64,000 nt of DNA from the NCBI RefSeq assembly GCF_021869765.1, contig NZ_CP084580.1, positions 4,588,001 to 4,652,000 of the forward strand, written 5' to 3'. Under the pieces are notes generated by a model. That model was not told the origin of the DNA. It ran no database searches and worked only from the letters and a program-made list of their open reading frames with translations. Source of the stretch: Chryseobacterium sp. MEBOG06 (GTDB taxonomy: Bacteria; Bacteroidota; Bacteroidia; Flavobacteriales; Weeksellaceae). The position numbers and the translations under genes are program-made. Positions 9,029 to 17,549 of this stretch are shown piece by piece. Position 1 is the stretch's first letter; each line of letters begins with the position of its first letter.

Positions 9029-12000
9029 CTATTTTTTGATGAATTTAGATTTGAATTGCTCTGCGCCCTTCTCATCTATCGTAATAACGTATCCACCTTT
9101 AATTAAAGTTGAAACATTAACTTTTCCATTATTGATATTTCCACTATCTACTAATTGTCCGACGGCACTATAAATTTTATAAGTCGCTTTATCCGAAACT
9201 TTAGTTACATTTAGAATATCACTTACAGGGTTTGGATAGATCTGAATACCGTTGTTCTTCACATTAGTTTCAGAAGTTGCAAGGTTTCCTGTAATAACTA
9301 CGTTATAGTCTTCGATCTCTCCATATTGAAAATTAACACCACAAAGATAGCTTGAAGGAAAGTAATAATCTTGATTATCTGCACCAACATACAGACCAAC
9401 AACTCTCATTCTCAGAGGCGTTCCCTCAGTAGCAGTATTTGGAACTGTAAATGATCCGGTAGCAGTGTTGTTAGCAAAAGTTGAACAAGGAAGATCCATA
9501 ACAGCTTCGCTATCATCAAAGAAACCATCTTTATTAAAATCTATGTAGGCAACTATAGCACTAACATAGGTAGCTGAATTTGCCACTTTAACAGAAATAG
9601 GATATGTACTTCCTTTTACCAAATTAACCTGAAGAGCTGAATTGGTTGTAAAGTTAGTATAACCTGCTGCTGCTGTAGTAGTATTATTAATATTTCCTAC
9701 AGTTACATTTGATATATATATTGGACTTCCAACATTACCTCCTGCTGAACAATATGTAACAGTTAGTGTACTGAAATTAGTTGATGCAGAATAACTACCC
9801 GGTGTAGAATCGCAAATTACAGCAACTTGTACTTCGTATGCTGAAGCGTCCATTAGGTTATCCAAATTAACAGAAGGAACTGTTGTATTAATTTCAGTCC
9901 AAACACTTCCACTTGTCTTTTTGTAACGTACTTTGTAAGTAGCCCCAGTATAAGGCATCCAAGTAACGCTTGCAGTATTGAACGTAATATTATTTACCAC
10001 TACATTAGTAGGAGCAGCGCTGCTACATGCAGAAAGTGGACTAATAGTAACATTCCCAACAGTATAGAAAACATTCCCAATTGAAGAAATTCTTACTTTA
10101 ATTGTCTGACCATTCATTGAAGAAGGGAAAGTAAAGTTTTCAGAACCATCATTAGGTGTCGAATCTGCTAAAACAGTCCAAGTTGTTCCATTATCTGTAG
10201 TATAATCAATTTTAACATTTGCTACGTTATATGGAGCAGTATTTGTATTAGCAACAATCCATTGAATTGGTGACGGAGTATTTACCCCTACATATTGACT
10301 TGCTAATCTGAAAGGACCATTGTCTCCAACAACAATTGTCTGAACAGCATTACTAGTCTGCTGTTGTTGAACATTTGTATTATTATCTCTTACTGTGACA
10401 GCAAAGTTTGTCGTTCTTGGAAGCATTGAAACAGACTCCCAAGTATTACTTGCATTGTTTAACACTCCATTCATTACAGATGTGAAGCTAGGGAAATACC
10501 TTGTTGGGCTTGTTCCTGTAGATTTGGATCTGAATGATGCACCGGTTTTAGTTAATCCAATATTATTTTTATGTGTAGGAGAGATAGCATCGTCTACTTC
10601 TTCCCAAACATAAGAAAGAGGATCATTCTCAGGATCGGTAGCAGAAGCTGTAAGCACAAATGCAGTACCTTTAGGAATATTATATGTTGGTAAAGCTGCA
10701 ATTACAGGTGGATTATTTGTAATTGGAGTTTCAATATCACAAGTTTTAGCAATTAGATTTTCTTGAATCTGCTCAATACTTGCAACATGGAAATAAGGAT
10801 CAGAATGTGCCTGAACATCAGTATTAGCACCTGTAATACCAGCATACCCCATAATTGTAGATCCGGAACCTGGCTCCATATTTACACCTGAGCCTTCAAC
10901 CTTCATAGAGAACGTATGGTTTGCTCCCAGCTGGTGTCCCATTTCGTGAGCAACATAATCAATATCAAAATTATCTCCTGATGGAGGATATGCTGCAGAT
11001 GGATTTACAGTTCCTGTAGCAGGAGATGTAATCCCTGATCCTTTACCTTCTGGGTCTGCTGTAGTAGGGCTAATACAAACACAACCAACACAACCTGCAT
11101 TACCACCACCTCCGGAAGCTCCGAATAAGTGACCAATATCATAGTTCCCCTCTCCTACTACAGAAGTTAATTGCTGTTGTAGCTGTGTATTCCATGCATC
11201 TGGTGGTAGTGCTGCATCTGTAACAGTATCATATGGATCTGTAGCAGGATTATCAAAAATAAGTTGTGGATAACTTAATACATTCAAGTGTAATGCAAAG
11301 TCTTTTTCAAACACTCCATTCACTCTTGACATTGTCGCATTTATCTGTGTCAAAGCAGGTCCTGTACCTCCAAAAAACTGAGTATACTCACCTGTTACAG
11401 ACATTGCCAATCTCATTGTTCTGTACTTCTTATCAGAATTTTTAGCAAAGTTTGTTGGCTGATTGGCAAAAGACTGTCCTTTTTGGAATAAAGCCTGAAT
11501 CTGTTTTTTAGCTTTTGGACTTTCTTCAGTTGAACAAACAAATCCATTCTTCCCCTTCATTGTTTTAGGATGCACTGCATATACAGATTTATCTGCGTTA
11601 GCCGGCTCAATGAATTCATACTGATCTCCATGGATAATCATAGATTGGAAATCAGTAGGGGCAACACTGAATCTCAAATATTTAGTTGGATCATCAACAC
11701 TTGTTCCCACATAAGAACCCAGCTCATATTTATCAGCTATATCTTTAGACATAACCGGAAAACTATACACCTGGAATCTTTCAATTTTCCCATCCAAATT
11801 AGGTAGAGAAATAATAACCGGAGCAGCATTGGGCCCCATCTCTTTAGCATTCTTCAATTGAGATCTTAGCAAATCTAAGTCCAATTTATAATACCCGTCA
11901 GGTTTTACATTAGATTTCTCTACTGTAAACGTTCCTCTTTTTTTGCTGTCTACCTTATTAAATGAAGTTGGCGTCCATTGTCCGAACGCTGCTCCACCAA

Positions 12001-12037
12001 TAAAAGTACACACTAAGGCAGTAAATACTCTTTTCAT
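9029..12037 (-). CDS. T9SS-secreted reprolysin-like zinc metalloprotease
   Basis: 1002 residues. The signal peptide ends near GGAAFGQ (residue 20). A propeptide-like region of about 180 residues precedes a metzincin catalytic domain with HEMGHQLGANH at residues 364-374 (three zinc His and the catalytic Glu) and a Met-turn in STIMGYAG near residue 396. This places it with the M12B-like secreted proteases of Bacteroidota. Downstream lie a proprotein/beta-sandwich-like region, one FN3 module (about 690-780), one GEVED module (ending GEIEDYNVVI) and a T9SS type A sorting domain (IYPNPVSDILNV … FIKK). All catalytic residues are present, so it should be active outside the cell. It is separated from the next T9SS gene by a terminator, so the two are not one transcript. 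Confidence 0.94.
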   Translation of the reverse strand: MKRVFTALVCTFIGGAAFGQWTPTSFNKVDSKKRGTFTVEKSNVKPDGYYKLDLDLLRSQLKNAKEMGPNAAPVIISLPNLDGKIERFQVYSFPVMSKDIADKYELGSYVGTSVDDPTKYLRFSVAPTDFQSMIIHGDQYEFIEPANADKSVYAVHPKTMKGKNGFVCSTEESPKAKKQIQALFQKGQSFANQPTNFAKNSDKKYRTMRLAMSVTGEYTQFFGGTGPALTQINATMSRVNGVFEKDFALHLNVLSYPQLIFDNPATDPYDTVTDAALPPDAWNTQLQQQLTSVVGEGNYDIGHLFGASGGGGNAGCVGCVCISPTTADPEGKGSGITSPATGTVNPSAAYPPSGDNFDIDYVAHEMGHQLGANHTFSMKVEGSGVNMEPGSGSTIMGYAGITGANTDVQAHSDPYFHVASIEQIQENLIAKTCDIETPITNNPPVIAALPTYNIPKGTAFVLTASATDPENDPLSYVWEEVDDAISPTHKNNIGLTKTGASFRSKSTGTSPTRYFPSFTSVMNGVLNNASNTWESVSMLPRTTNFAVTVRDNNTNVQQQQTSNAVQTIVVGDNGPFRLASQYVGVNTPSPIQWIVANTNTAPYNVANVKIDYTTDNGTTWTVLADSTPNDGSENFTFPSSMNGQTIKVRISSIGNVFYTVGNVTISPLSACSSAAPTNVVVNNITFNTASVTWMPYTGATYKVRYKKTSGSVWTEINTTVPSVNLDNLMDASAYEVQVAVICDSTPGSYSASTNFSTLTVTYCSAGGNVGSPIYISNVTVGNINNTTTAAAGYTNFTTNSALQVNLVKGSTYPISVKVANSATYVSAIVAYIDFNKDGFFDDSEAVMDLPCSTFANNTATGSFTVPNTATEGTPLRMRVVGLYVGADNQDYYFPSSYLCGVNFQYGEIEDYNVVITGNLATSETNVKNNGIQIYPNPVSDILNVTKVSDKATYKIYSAVGQLVDSGNINNGKVNVSTLIKGGYVITIDEKGAEQFKSKFIKK

Positions 12038-12064
12038 AAATTAAAACACAATTATAATTTTCGC

Positions 12065-12072
12065 CAAATATA
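12065..12072 (-). promoter_or_regulatory. Promoter -7 box (TATATTTG) for the metalloprotease
   Basis: Consensus TAnnTTTG on the minus strand, 27 bases before the start codon. A TTTG lies 22 bases further upstream, slightly wider than usual for the -33 element. Confidence 0.6.
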
Positions 12073-12148
12073 ACTATTTTAAACATTATGTTAACAAATG
12101 ATTTAATATTTTTTAATAAAACACAGTCAATACTTATGTTTATTAAAA

Positions 12149-12186
12149 AAAACACAAACTGTAGAACGTTCTACAGTTTGTGTTTT
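12149..12186 (-). terminator. Terminator after DUF6048 gene; perfect 38-bp palindrome
   Basis: The 19-base arm AAAACACAAACTGTAGAAC is exactly repeated in reverse complement with no spacer. On the minus strand it is followed by TTTTTTAATA. The position just downstream of the stop codon at 12217 supports a terminator. Confidence 0.8.
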
Positions 12187-12216
12187 ATATACTTTAAAAG
12201 CAAATATTTTTTATTT

Positions 12217-12879
12217 CTAAAATTTATACGCAATATTCCATGCAAATCCCATATTGAACTTTGAAGAGCTTTTCCCAAAGCCTGGTACAATCATCGGATA
12301 GATATCATCCTGCTTGGATGTATACATCAAATATCTCGGCTGGAGATTCACATCAATATAGAAATTGGAAGTAAACAACTGCACTCTTCCTCCCAATGTG
12401 CCTTCCAGCCAAAAAGATGACTGAGATGATGAGGGAAAAGTTTCAGAAGAACTACTTCCTCCAAATCCACGAACAGGCACTGCCATATATTCCTGCTTAT
12501 AGAATGATCCAGCCACTTTTCCTCCCGCATAAAAACCGTTGAATTCATTTTCTGCATCTTTTGCCAACATATAGAATCCCCCCAATTTTACAAAGGGACC
12601 ATTTACTTTGGCATCATAACCATTCTTCTGATATATATTCTTCTCGAAACCTGCTTCTGCGACAGCATGAACATTTCCTCTAATTTTTGAAGAGATGAAT
12701 CCCTGATACAGCTTTCTGTCTGAGAAAAATCCCATCCCTGTATTCAAGGCATCAAGACCAACCATAAAATTGGGTTCATATTTAGTATGCTCCTTTTTTT
12801 CTTCTCCTTTTTTATCCTGTGCCCAGCTTATTATTCCTAATAAACTAAAAAACAAGGTAAAGATTAGTCTTGTCTTCAT
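12217..12879 (-). CDS. DUF6048-like outer-membrane beta-barrel protein
   Basis: 220 residues with a signal peptide ending near LGIISWAQ (residue 20), then a Lys/Glu-rich linker and alternating hydrophobic strands. The C-terminus FNMGFAWNIAYKF ends in Phe, as outer-membrane barrels do. It matches my recollection of the DUF6048 family that sits beside a DUF6452 lipoprotein and rlmD in flavobacteria. The start overlaps the end of the upstream lipoprotein gene by 35 bases, so the two are probably translationally coupled. The function is unknown. Confidence 0.75.
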   Translation of the reverse strand: MKTRLIFTLFFSLLGIISWAQDKKGEEKKEHTKYEPNFMVGLDALNTGMGFFSDRKLYQGFISSKIRGNVHAVAEAGFEKNIYQKNGYDAKVNGPFVKLGGFYMLAKDAENEFNGFYAGGKVAGSFYKQEYMAVPVRGFGGSSSSETFPSSSQSSFWLEGTLGGRVQLFTSNFYIDVNLQPRYLMYTSKQDDIYPMIVPGFGKSSSKFNMGFAWNIAYKF

Positions 12880-13321
12880 TCTCTATTTGATTTAGTCCGT
12901 CTTCCAGCTTAAGAACGGGATTTGGGGTTATTAATTCTGATTTTAAATTTTCATAATACTTCTTAATACCACAACCGGGAGATACATAACTCGACTTTGT
13001 AGTATAGTTGATTCTTACTTTAGATTCAGCTCCTTTAATTGTCAGTTTAAAATACACATCAGTGTAAGGAGAATCATCTACTCTTAAAGGAATAAGCCTT
13101 GAGTCAATTTTCACAAGCCTCCCCAAATCAACTTTTCCGGAACCATAATCCACTGCCACGTATAGTGAATCCAGTGTTTTTGGCTTATCCGAATCTGCAG
13201 ATCTGAATGCGACTTTCATTCTCGGGGTACCTTCTCCACTTTCACAAATATCATCCTCTCCTCCACAGGAAAAAAGCGTTCCTAAAAAGCATATTATGAT
13301 AAGAAATTTAAAATATTTCAT
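12845..13321 (-). CDS. DUF6452-like lipoprotein
   Basis: 158 residues. The N-terminus is a lipoprotein signal (MKYFKFLIIICFLGTLFSC) with the acylated Cys at residue 19, followed by GGEDD. The body has TPRMKVAFR and a Cys-rich segment YVSPGCGIKKYYENL. The arrangement DUF6452, DUF6048, rlmD is recurrent in this group by my recollection. A periplasmic or outer-membrane partner of the overlapping barrel protein is a reasonable inference; no biochemical role can be read. Confidence 0.72.
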   Translation of the reverse strand: MKYFKFLIIICFLGTLFSCGGEDDICESGEGTPRMKVAFRSADSDKPKTLDSLYVAVDYGSGKVDLGRLVKIDSRLIPLRVDDSPYTDVYFKLTIKGAESKVRINYTTKSSYVSPGCGIKKYYENLKSELITPNPVLKLEDGLNQIENEDKTNLYLVF

Positions 13322-13402
13322 CTGTATATTTTTATATTTTTATTTAGTCAGATGGAACTGGCGTTTCATATTAAGATTTGAAATTCAAATTTAAATAATT
13401 TT

Positions 13403-14809
13403 TTATTTTTTCACCAATAACGCAATGTTCTCTACATGGTGGGTCTGAGGAAACATATCTACAGGTAATATTTTAACCAGCGTATAATGTTCTTTCATTA
13501 ATGCAAGATCTCTTGCCTGTGTAGCAGAATTACAACTTACATATACCACTTTTTCCGGTGCCAGTTTTAAAATCTGTTCTACTACTTTCTGATGCATTCC
13601 ATCTCTTGGAGGGTCAGTGATTAAGACGTCTGCCTTTGGATGATTTTCTAAGAACTCATCATTAAAGACATTTTTCATATCTCCACAATAGAACGTTGTA
13701 TTGGTAAGACCGTTTAATTCAGCATGCTCAATGGCAGCATCTATTGCTTCCTGTACAGATTCTATTCCTATTACCTGTTTTGCATTTCTAGCCACATACT
13801 GTGCAATGGTTCCGGTTCCTGTATAAAGGTCATATACTACTTCATCTCCTTTCAGATCTGCAAACTCCAACGTTTTTCTATACAATTCCAGAGCTTGTTT
13901 ATAATTGGTTTGAAAGAAAGATTTAGGTCCTATTTTAAATTTAAGGCCATCCATTTCTTCCATCAGGTATCCTTCTCCAAAGTAAACATTGATGTTCAGA
14001 TCGTAGATAGAGTCGTTAGATTTTGGATTGATAGCATATACCAATGTTTTGATCTCCGGAAATTTCTCCAACAGGAATTCAAAAAGTTTCTCTCTGTTTT
14101 CTTTCTCTTCTCTGTAAAGCTGGAAAAGTACCATCCATTCACCTTTAGAATTCTGTCTCATCATTAGGGTTCTTAAAAACCCTGCATGGTTTCTCACATC
14201 AAAGAAATCAAGTCCGTTGTTAACGCTATATTCTTTTACAGCCAGTCTTATTGCATTGGAAGGATCTTCCTGAAGGAAACATTCTTTAAGATCAAGAATC
14301 TTACTCCACATTCCCGGAATATGAAATCCTAAAGCATCTTTACTCCCAAAGTTTTCTTCGGAACTGATTTCATACTGGGTAAGCCATCTTGCATTGGAGA
14401 AAGAGAACTCCATTTTATTTCTATAAAAATACTGCTCTTTAGAACCTAAAATGGGTACGGTTTCAAAATCATCAATACCTCCGATTCTTTTGATATTATT
14501 ATATACTTCTTCCTGTTTAAAGTCAAGTTGCTTTTCATAACTCATATTCTGCCACTTACATCCTCCACAAGTGCCAAAATGAATACATTTAGCCTCTACT
14601 CTAAAAGGAGACTTTACCAAAACATCTTCTGCTACTCCTTCATAATATTTGGCTTTAGCTTTTTTCACTCTGACATTTACAATATCCCCAGGAATGGCTC
14701 CTGAAACCAATACTGTTTTACCGTCTTCCGTTTTACCAATAGCGACTCCTTTTGCTCCGGCATTTAACAGCTTAATATTTTCAAGAATAATATCTTTCTT
14801 CTTTCTCAT
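13403..14809 (-). CDS. rlmD: 23S rRNA (uracil-1939-C5)-methyltransferase RlmD
   Basis: 468 residues. An N-terminal TRAM domain (about 5-65) is followed by iron-sulfur cluster cysteines C75, C81 and C84 in CIHFGTCGGCKW. The SAM-binding motif VVYDLYTGTGTIAQYVA is near residue 315. ITDPPRDGMH and the catalytic-cysteine motif YVSCNSATQARD follow near residues 390-430. It methylates C5 of a 23S rRNA uridine. Length and motifs are complete. Paralogues (RumB/TrmA type) share the fold; the TRAM domain and cluster favour RlmD. Confidence 0.93.
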   Translation of the reverse strand: MRKKKDIILENIKLLNAGAKGVAIGKTEDGKTVLVSGAIPGDIVNVRVKKAKAKYYEGVAEDVLVKSPFRVEAKCIHFGTCGGCKWQNMSYEKQLDFKQEEVYNNIKRIGGIDDFETVPILGSKEQYFYRNKMEFSFSNARWLTQYEISSEENFGSKDALGFHIPGMWSKILDLKECFLQEDPSNAIRLAVKEYSVNNGLDFFDVRNHAGFLRTLMMRQNSKGEWMVLFQLYREEKENREKLFEFLLEKFPEIKTLVYAINPKSNDSIYDLNINVYFGEGYLMEEMDGLKFKIGPKSFFQTNYKQALELYRKTLEFADLKGDEVVYDLYTGTGTIAQYVARNAKQVIGIESVQEAIDAAIEHAELNGLTNTTFYCGDMKNVFNDEFLENHPKADVLITDPPRDGMHQKVVEQILKLAPEKVVYVSCNSATQARDLALMKEHYTLVKILPVDMFPQTHHVENIALLVKK

Positions 14810-14856
14810 TCTATAAATTCTATTTTTCTAATACGAAACCTTTCGGTTCCATTTTG

Positions 14857-14864
14857 CAAAAATA
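14857..14864 (-). promoter_or_regulatory. Promoter -7 box (TATTTTTG) for rlmD
   Basis: TAnnTTTG on the minus strand, 47 bases before the rlmD start codon. Confidence 0.5.
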
Positions 14865-14875
14865 CAATAAAAAAA

Positions 14876-14895
14876 ACCTTATCCGAAGATAAGGT
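14876..14895 (-). terminator. Terminator after the thioredoxin-fold lipoprotein gene
   Basis: ACCTTATC / GATAAGGT stem with a CGAA loop, followed by eight T on the minus strand. Confidence 0.85.
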
Positions 14896-14917
14896 CTCTA
14901 TACTATGTTAAAGTTTA

Positions 14918-16462
14918 TTATTTTGCTTTAGCAGGTTGAGGATTTGCTGGCTGTGGAGCCTGCTGTTGTGCAGAAGGATCAATTTGCAATTGCTGTGGCA
15001 TCTGCTGCATATTCGGCTCTACTTTTGGCGCTGAAAGACCGGTTAATTTATCAAGGATAACCACCAATTCCTGCTCACCTAAGTTCACAAAAGATCTGCT
15101 GGCAATCTTCCCGTCTTTATCAACGATTACAAAGCAAGGTAATTTAAATCCGTAAACACCATATTTCTTAGCAATCTCAGATTCCATTCCTTTTTCACCA
15201 TATACGTTTACTCCCTGAATTCCTTTCAGTAAAGAATTACTTGTTTTGATGAACTGATCTTTAGTATCGTCAACATTTACGAATACAAAGTTCATTTTAG
15301 ATTTATAGAAGTTAACTACTTCTTTTAAAACAGGTACTGTAGCTTCACCAATATAAGGATTCCATGAAGCGTAGAAGAATAACATATAAGGCTTCCCTTT
15401 GTTTTCAGAAAGGTTATACGCCTTTCCATCTTGTTTTACCAAAGGTGCTTCAGGAGCTGCATCTCCAATTTTAAGTCCTGTAATAGCTACCTGCATTTTT
15501 AACAAGTCACTTTTAATGGTAGCATCTTTAATATCTGTATCAATGATTTTTTTAATTTTATCAATGTTCGCTGCAGGAGTTGTTGGGTGAATATCAGCCT
15601 GAGCCATTACAAATGCCAAAAGATAGTCTTTTGCAGTTTGTGACAGATCTTTCTTAGTTTTCAAATACTGAGCAAACATCTCTGAAGTGGTAATTCCTGT
15701 TTTCCCTTTGCTGTTAGCTTCCGCGTATTTTTGAAAATCGGGAGTCATTTTTACAAGCAGGTACTGTCTGTAAAGAGGAATAGCTTTAACCATTGCATCT
15801 TTGTCATCATCCAGTTTTGTTTCATAATCTTTAAAAGCTTTAGAAGCTTTGTAAGATGGGTTTCCAGACATTGGACCATGTGACATTTCATAGTTAGCAA
15901 GCAGGTTCAGAATAGTTACTTTAGCATCGTTCTTTTTCCATGCTAAAAGTCCTTTGCTAGGGTTATTTTTCTGAGCAAGGTCATCTATATTCTTATTAAT
16001 GTCAGCTTCCACTTTTTGCATTCCTTTTACAAATGCTGCCTCGTCTCCGCTCATTAATGCTCCTAAATTAACTTTAGTACCATATTCTCCCAGAAACTTC
16101 TGACTTGCTGTAAGGAAATCATTATTCTTTTTAGCATCTCCGGTAATCACGTATTCATTAGGAAAAGTCATTGCATTTCCGGAAATATTAACCTTTTGAC
16201 CTCCTTCAAGGTAGATAAGGTTTTGCTTGTTTGCATAATTGATCACGTACATACCATCTTTTGGAGCTTCAAAGCTTCCTGAAAAGTTGCCGTCTTTATC
16301 TAAGCCTATATTAATCAAAGGCAAGGTTCCTACTCCTGAAGCTTCAACAAATTCAATTCTTTCTAATGGTGAACTTCCAGTAATTTTTCCTTTTACCTCT
16401 ACTTTTTTTGAACAAGACATCACGAAAATCGCGATGATAAACAATAAAAGATATTTTTTCAT
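14918..16462 (-). CDS. TlpA/DUF4369-type lipoprotein with thioredoxin-like domain lacking CxxC
   Basis: 514 residues from the chosen start. Lipoprotein signal MKKYLLLFIIAIFVMSC with acylated Cys17. An N-terminal DUF4369-like beta domain (about 20-110), a helical middle, and a C-terminal AhpC/TSA-TlpA thioredoxin-like domain (about 325-480) follow. At the active-site position the sequence is FYASWNPYIGEATVP, where relatives have W-C-x-x-C, so disulfide chemistry is not expected. The tail is a Gln/Pro-rich linker ending QPAKAK. A longer TTG start at 16483 is rejected because it falls inside the promoter box at 16481-16488. Confidence 0.85.
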   Translation of the reverse strand: MKKYLLLFIIAIFVMSCSKKVEVKGKITGSSPLERIEFVEASGVGTLPLINIGLDKDGNFSGSFEAPKDGMYVINYANKQNLIYLEGGQKVNISGNAMTFPNEYVITGDAKKNNDFLTASQKFLGEYGTKVNLGALMSGDEAAFVKGMQKVEADINKNIDDLAQKNNPSKGLLAWKKNDAKVTILNLLANYEMSHGPMSGNPSYKASKAFKDYETKLDDDKDAMVKAIPLYRQYLLVKMTPDFQKYAEANSKGKTGITTSEMFAQYLKTKKDLSQTAKDYLLAFVMAQADIHPTTPAANIDKIKKIIDTDIKDATIKSDLLKMQVAITGLKIGDAAPEAPLVKQDGKAYNLSENKGKPYMLFFYASWNPYIGEATVPVLKEVVNFYKSKMNFVFVNVDDTKDQFIKTSNSLLKGIQGVNVYGEKGMESEIAKKYGVYGFKLPCFVIVDKDGKIASRSFVNLGEQELVVILDKLTGLSAPKVEPNMQQMPQQLQIDPSAQQQAPQPANPQPAKAK

Positions 16463-16480
16463 TTCAATTTTAATATTATA

Positions 16481-16488
16481 CAAAAATA
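16481..16488 (-). promoter_or_regulatory. Promoter -7 box (TATTTTTG) for the thioredoxin-fold lipoprotein
   Basis: TAnnTTTG, 18 bases before the ATG at 16462. Its position decides the start codon of that gene. Confidence 0.55.
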
Positions 16489-16710
16489 AGCTTTTTAGGG
16501 CTTCTTAATTCACACTGGTTATTTTTTTTAAAAATTTTATTAGGACCGATCAAAGGTGATGTTTTAAATACATTTTCACCTTTAAAAAGCACATGAAAAA
16601 TTTCTTTAGAACAATTCAAATGCCCTTCAAATATATACTTATTAAATAAAAGAATGCTAAAGCTTATCAATAAGTTAACAAACTTTAACAGGTAATCAAC
16701 CTTCATAAAA

Positions 16711-16739
16711 AAAATCGCCTCCAAAATGAAGGCGATTTT
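16711..16739 (-). terminator. Terminator of the sdhCAB operon
   Basis: AAAATCGCCT / AGGCGATTTT stem around a 9-base loop just after the sdhB stop, with a T run on the minus strand. Confidence 0.85.
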
Positions 16740-16757
16740 TATGTATTTGAATCAATT

Positions 16758-17525
16758 CTATCCTTGATCTACAAGAGCAGCCATGTACTCTCTGTTCATT
16801 CTTGCGATATTCTCAAGAGAAATACCTTTAGGACATTCAATTTCACATGCTCCAGTATTTGAACAGTTTCCGAATCCTTCTTCGTCCATAGCTTTCACCA
16901 TGTTCAGAACTCTTCTCTTAGCTTCTACTCTACCTTGAGGAAGTAAAGCAAACTGAGAAACTTTTGCTCCCACAAATAGCATTGCAGATCCGTTTTTACA
17001 CGTCGCTACACAAGCTCCACATCCGATACAAGCAGCAGCATCCATTGCCTTGTCTGCATCTTCTTTAGGAACTGGAATTGCGTTAGCATCCAGCGTATTA
17101 CCAGAAGTATTTACAGAAATAAAACCTCCTGCAGCCATTACTCTGTCGAATGCGCTTCTGTCTACCATTAAGTCTTTAATAACAGGGAAAGCAGCACTTC
17201 TCCAAGGTTCAATAACGATAGTTTCACCGTCTTTGAACATTCTCATGTGAAGCTGACAAGTTGTAATACCTGTATCCGGGCCGTGTGCTCTACCATTGAT
17301 GTAAAGAGAACACATTCCGCAGATTCCTTCACGACAGTCGTGATCGAAAGCGATAGGTTCCTTTCCCTCGTTAATAATATTTTCGTTCAAAATATCTAAC
17401 ATCTCTAAGAAAGAAGAATCTGTAGAAACATCTGATATTTTGTAGGTCTCGAACTGACCTTTAGTTTTGCTATTTTTTTGTCTCCAAATTTTTAGGGTAA
17501 GATGAAGGCCTTTTTTTGCACTCAT
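16758..17525 (-). CDS. sdhB: Succinate dehydrogenase/fumarate reductase iron-sulfur subunit
   Basis: 255 residues. The 2Fe-2S cluster cysteines are C64, C69, C72 and C90 (CREGICGMC … TTC). The second domain has CIGCGACVATC at 166-176 and CSNTGACEIEC at 221-231 for the remaining clusters. It relays electrons from the flavoprotein to the membrane anchor in complex II. Third gene of the operon, 24 bases after sdhA. Sequence alone does not separate succinate oxidation from fumarate reduction; the single-anchor type B layout is used for both. Confidence 0.96.
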   Translation of the reverse strand: MSAKKGLHLTLKIWRQKNSKTKGQFETYKISDVSTDSSFLEMLDILNENIINEGKEPIAFDHDCREGICGMCSLYINGRAHGPDTGITTCQLHMRMFKDGETIVIEPWRSAAFPVIKDLMVDRSAFDRVMAAGGFISVNTSGNTLDANAIPVPKEDADKAMDAAACIGCGACVATCKNGSAMLFVGAKVSQFALLPQGRVEAKRRVLNMVKAMDEEGFGNCSNTGACEIECPKGISLENIARMNREYMAALVDQG

Positions 17526-17549
17526 AATTATTTTTTTATAGGTTGGAGA

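Noticed and set aside
12149..12186. Perfect 38-bp palindrome considered as an operator or recombination site
   Set aside because: It sits just after a stop codon and is followed by a T run, so a terminator explains it.
13724..14167. 147-codon frame antisense to rlmD
   Set aside because: Lies wholly inside rlmD, whose motifs are complete; a shadow frame.
14918..16483. Longer start (TTG at 16483) for the thioredoxin-fold lipoprotein
   Set aside because: The TTG overlaps the promoter box at 16481-16488 and would spoil the lipoprotein signal; the ATG at 16462 is preferred.
16476..16724. 82-codon minus-strand frame between sdhB and the lipoprotein gene
   Set aside because: It spans the sdh terminator and the promoter of the next gene, and its residues are not protein-like.
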